Shown here: in pieces, positions 7,138 through 7,713 of the stretch
How positions within the stretch are numbered: position 1 is the stretch's first letter
Layout of the letters: each line of letters opens with the position of its first letter
Assembly (NCBI GenBank): GCA_009927565.1
Contig: RFMT01000287.1
Location: 1-7,713 of the forward strand
DNA length: 7,713 bases
Direction: 5' to 3'
DNA from: Acidimicrobiia bacterium
GTDB taxonomy: Bacteria > Actinomycetota > Acidimicrobiia > Acidimicrobiales > Ilumatobacteraceae
Position numbers and translations under genes: made by a program
The notes under the pieces: generated by a model
The model's input: the letters and a program-made list of their open reading frames with translations, nothing else
Told to the model about the DNA's origin: nothing
Database searches by the model: none

Positions 7138-7144
7138 TGTGTCA

Positions 7145-7713
7145 ATGGTTATTGAGGACAAAAACGCGCAAACCTCACGCGCCAAAGCGTGGGCCGAAAC
7201 GATGCACGGTCACAGCGTCGATGCGGATGTAGAAATTCGCCTCGCCCACTCTGACTCATGGGCTGGCTCTGGTTCGCGCGATTTGGTTGATCGCCGAAAG
7301 CGTGAAGAACTTGAAGACCAGAAATTGACGGTTCTGGCAACACGAAGTTTTGGTGCTGGCAATCGCGCGATCGAAGAAGAGCCTGACAGATTTCGCACTT
7401 GTTTCGAGCGCGATCGTGACCGCATCCTGCACGCTTCTTCATTTCGTCGGTTGGCTGGCAAGACGCAGGTATTTGTCTTTCCGCAAGATCACCAGCGAAC
7501 TCGTTTGACTCACGCTCTCGAAGTCGCACAAGTGGCCACATCAGTAGCGCGGGCAATTGGTGTCAATGTCGCACTCACAGAAGCAATCGCTTTAGGTCAT
7601 GACTGTGGTCATGGTCCTGGCGGTCATGCCAGCGAAGATGCACTGTCGCAATATGTCGATGGTGGCTACGACCATGCGGTTTGGGGCGCCGACGTCACGC
7701 TCGTGCCGCTCAA
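7145..7713 (+). CDS. dGTPase-like deoxynucleoside triphosphate triphosphohydrolase (HD domain), N-terminal part
   Basis: The frame is open from the ATG at 7145 to the right edge (189 complete codons). It encodes the start of a Dgt-like enzyme, which splits dNTPs into nucleoside and tripolyphosphate and so trims nucleotide pools. Visible landmarks are RFRTCFERDRDRILHASSFRRLAGKTQVF, a continuous conserved run (first 20: RFRTCFERDRDRILHASSFR), then RTRLTHALEVAQ, with the first metal-binding His at 123. HD follows in GHDCGHGPGGHASE (H152, D153, then H156 and H161). Upstream of REELED (from residue 53) lies a polar extension of about 52 residues that most family members lack; M20 at 7202 or a later start would shorten it. 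An ATG at 7133 is also in frame. I chose 7145 because of the TATGGT element before it. The C-terminal half lies outside the window. Confidence 0.88.
   Translation, partial: MVIEDKNAQTSRAKAWAETMHGHSVDADVEIRLAHSDSWAGSGSRDLVDRRKREELEDQKLTVLATRSFGAGNRAIEEEPDRFRTCFERDRDRILHASSFRRLAGKTQVFVFPQDHQRTRLTHALEVAQVATSVARAIGVNVALTEAIALGHDCGHGPGGHASEDALSQYVDGGYDHAVWGADVTLVPL

Noticed and set aside
7149..7556. 135-residue frame on the minus strand
   Set aside because: It is antisense to the dNTPase gene, whose plus-strand frame carries conserved HD motifs; the minus product resembles no family.

Overview
This window looks like a compact stretch of an actinobacterial chromosome. The base composition is near half GC by eye. 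The gene families fit a planktonic Acidimicrobiia-type lineage: an Obg with a C-terminal OCT domain, a SURF1 with an actinobacterial-style N-terminus, a CoxE-like VWA protein paired with a MoxR ATPase, and a dNTPase with the motif HDCGHGPGGH. The phylum is reasonably supported by these proteins; the class is inference. No mobile element, RNA gene, CRISPR array or clear intrinsic terminator is visible, and no gap between genes exceeds about 130 bp.

Layout from left to right. (1) Bases 1-111, minus strand: the first codons of a DCC-family (DUF393) thiol-disulfide protein that runs off the left edge. This gene does not appear among simple long ORFs. (2) 171-913, plus: a SURF1-family cytochrome oxidase assembly protein broken by one frameshift at about 258-263. 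(3) 905-2353 and 2362-3228, minus: a two-gene unit, moxR-like AAA+ ATPase followed by a CoxE-like VWA protein. (4) 3287-4657, plus: a MurJ/MviN lipid II flippase that stops after about 12 membrane segments. (5) 4672-5763 and 5766-7016, minus: obgE followed 2 bp later by proB. (6) 7145 to the right edge, plus: the start of a dGTPase-like HD-domain triphosphohydrolase.

Functionally this is mostly housekeeping: peptidoglycan precursor export (MurJ), ribosome-associated GTPase (Obg), the first step of proline synthesis (ProB), nucleotide pool control (Dgt-like) and respiratory oxidase assembly (SURF1). The MoxR/VWA pair is the least understood part. Such pairs act as chaperone-like machines on client metalloenzymes, and here no client gene is adjacent except the convergent SURF1.

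The genome appears tightly packed. Two convergent pairs meet with a 9-bp overlap (SURF1/VWA) and a 14-bp gap (murJ/proB), and two co-directional pairs are 8 bp and 2 bp apart. Several transcription-unit-leading genes carry a TAnnnT element 6-8 bases before the proposed start codon, which suggests leaderless transcripts; obgE instead has a good Shine-Dalgarno. I found no convincing new system. The points most worth a second look are the SURF1 frameshift, the shortened MurJ, the orphan MoxR/VWA pair and the recurring leaderless promoter pattern.
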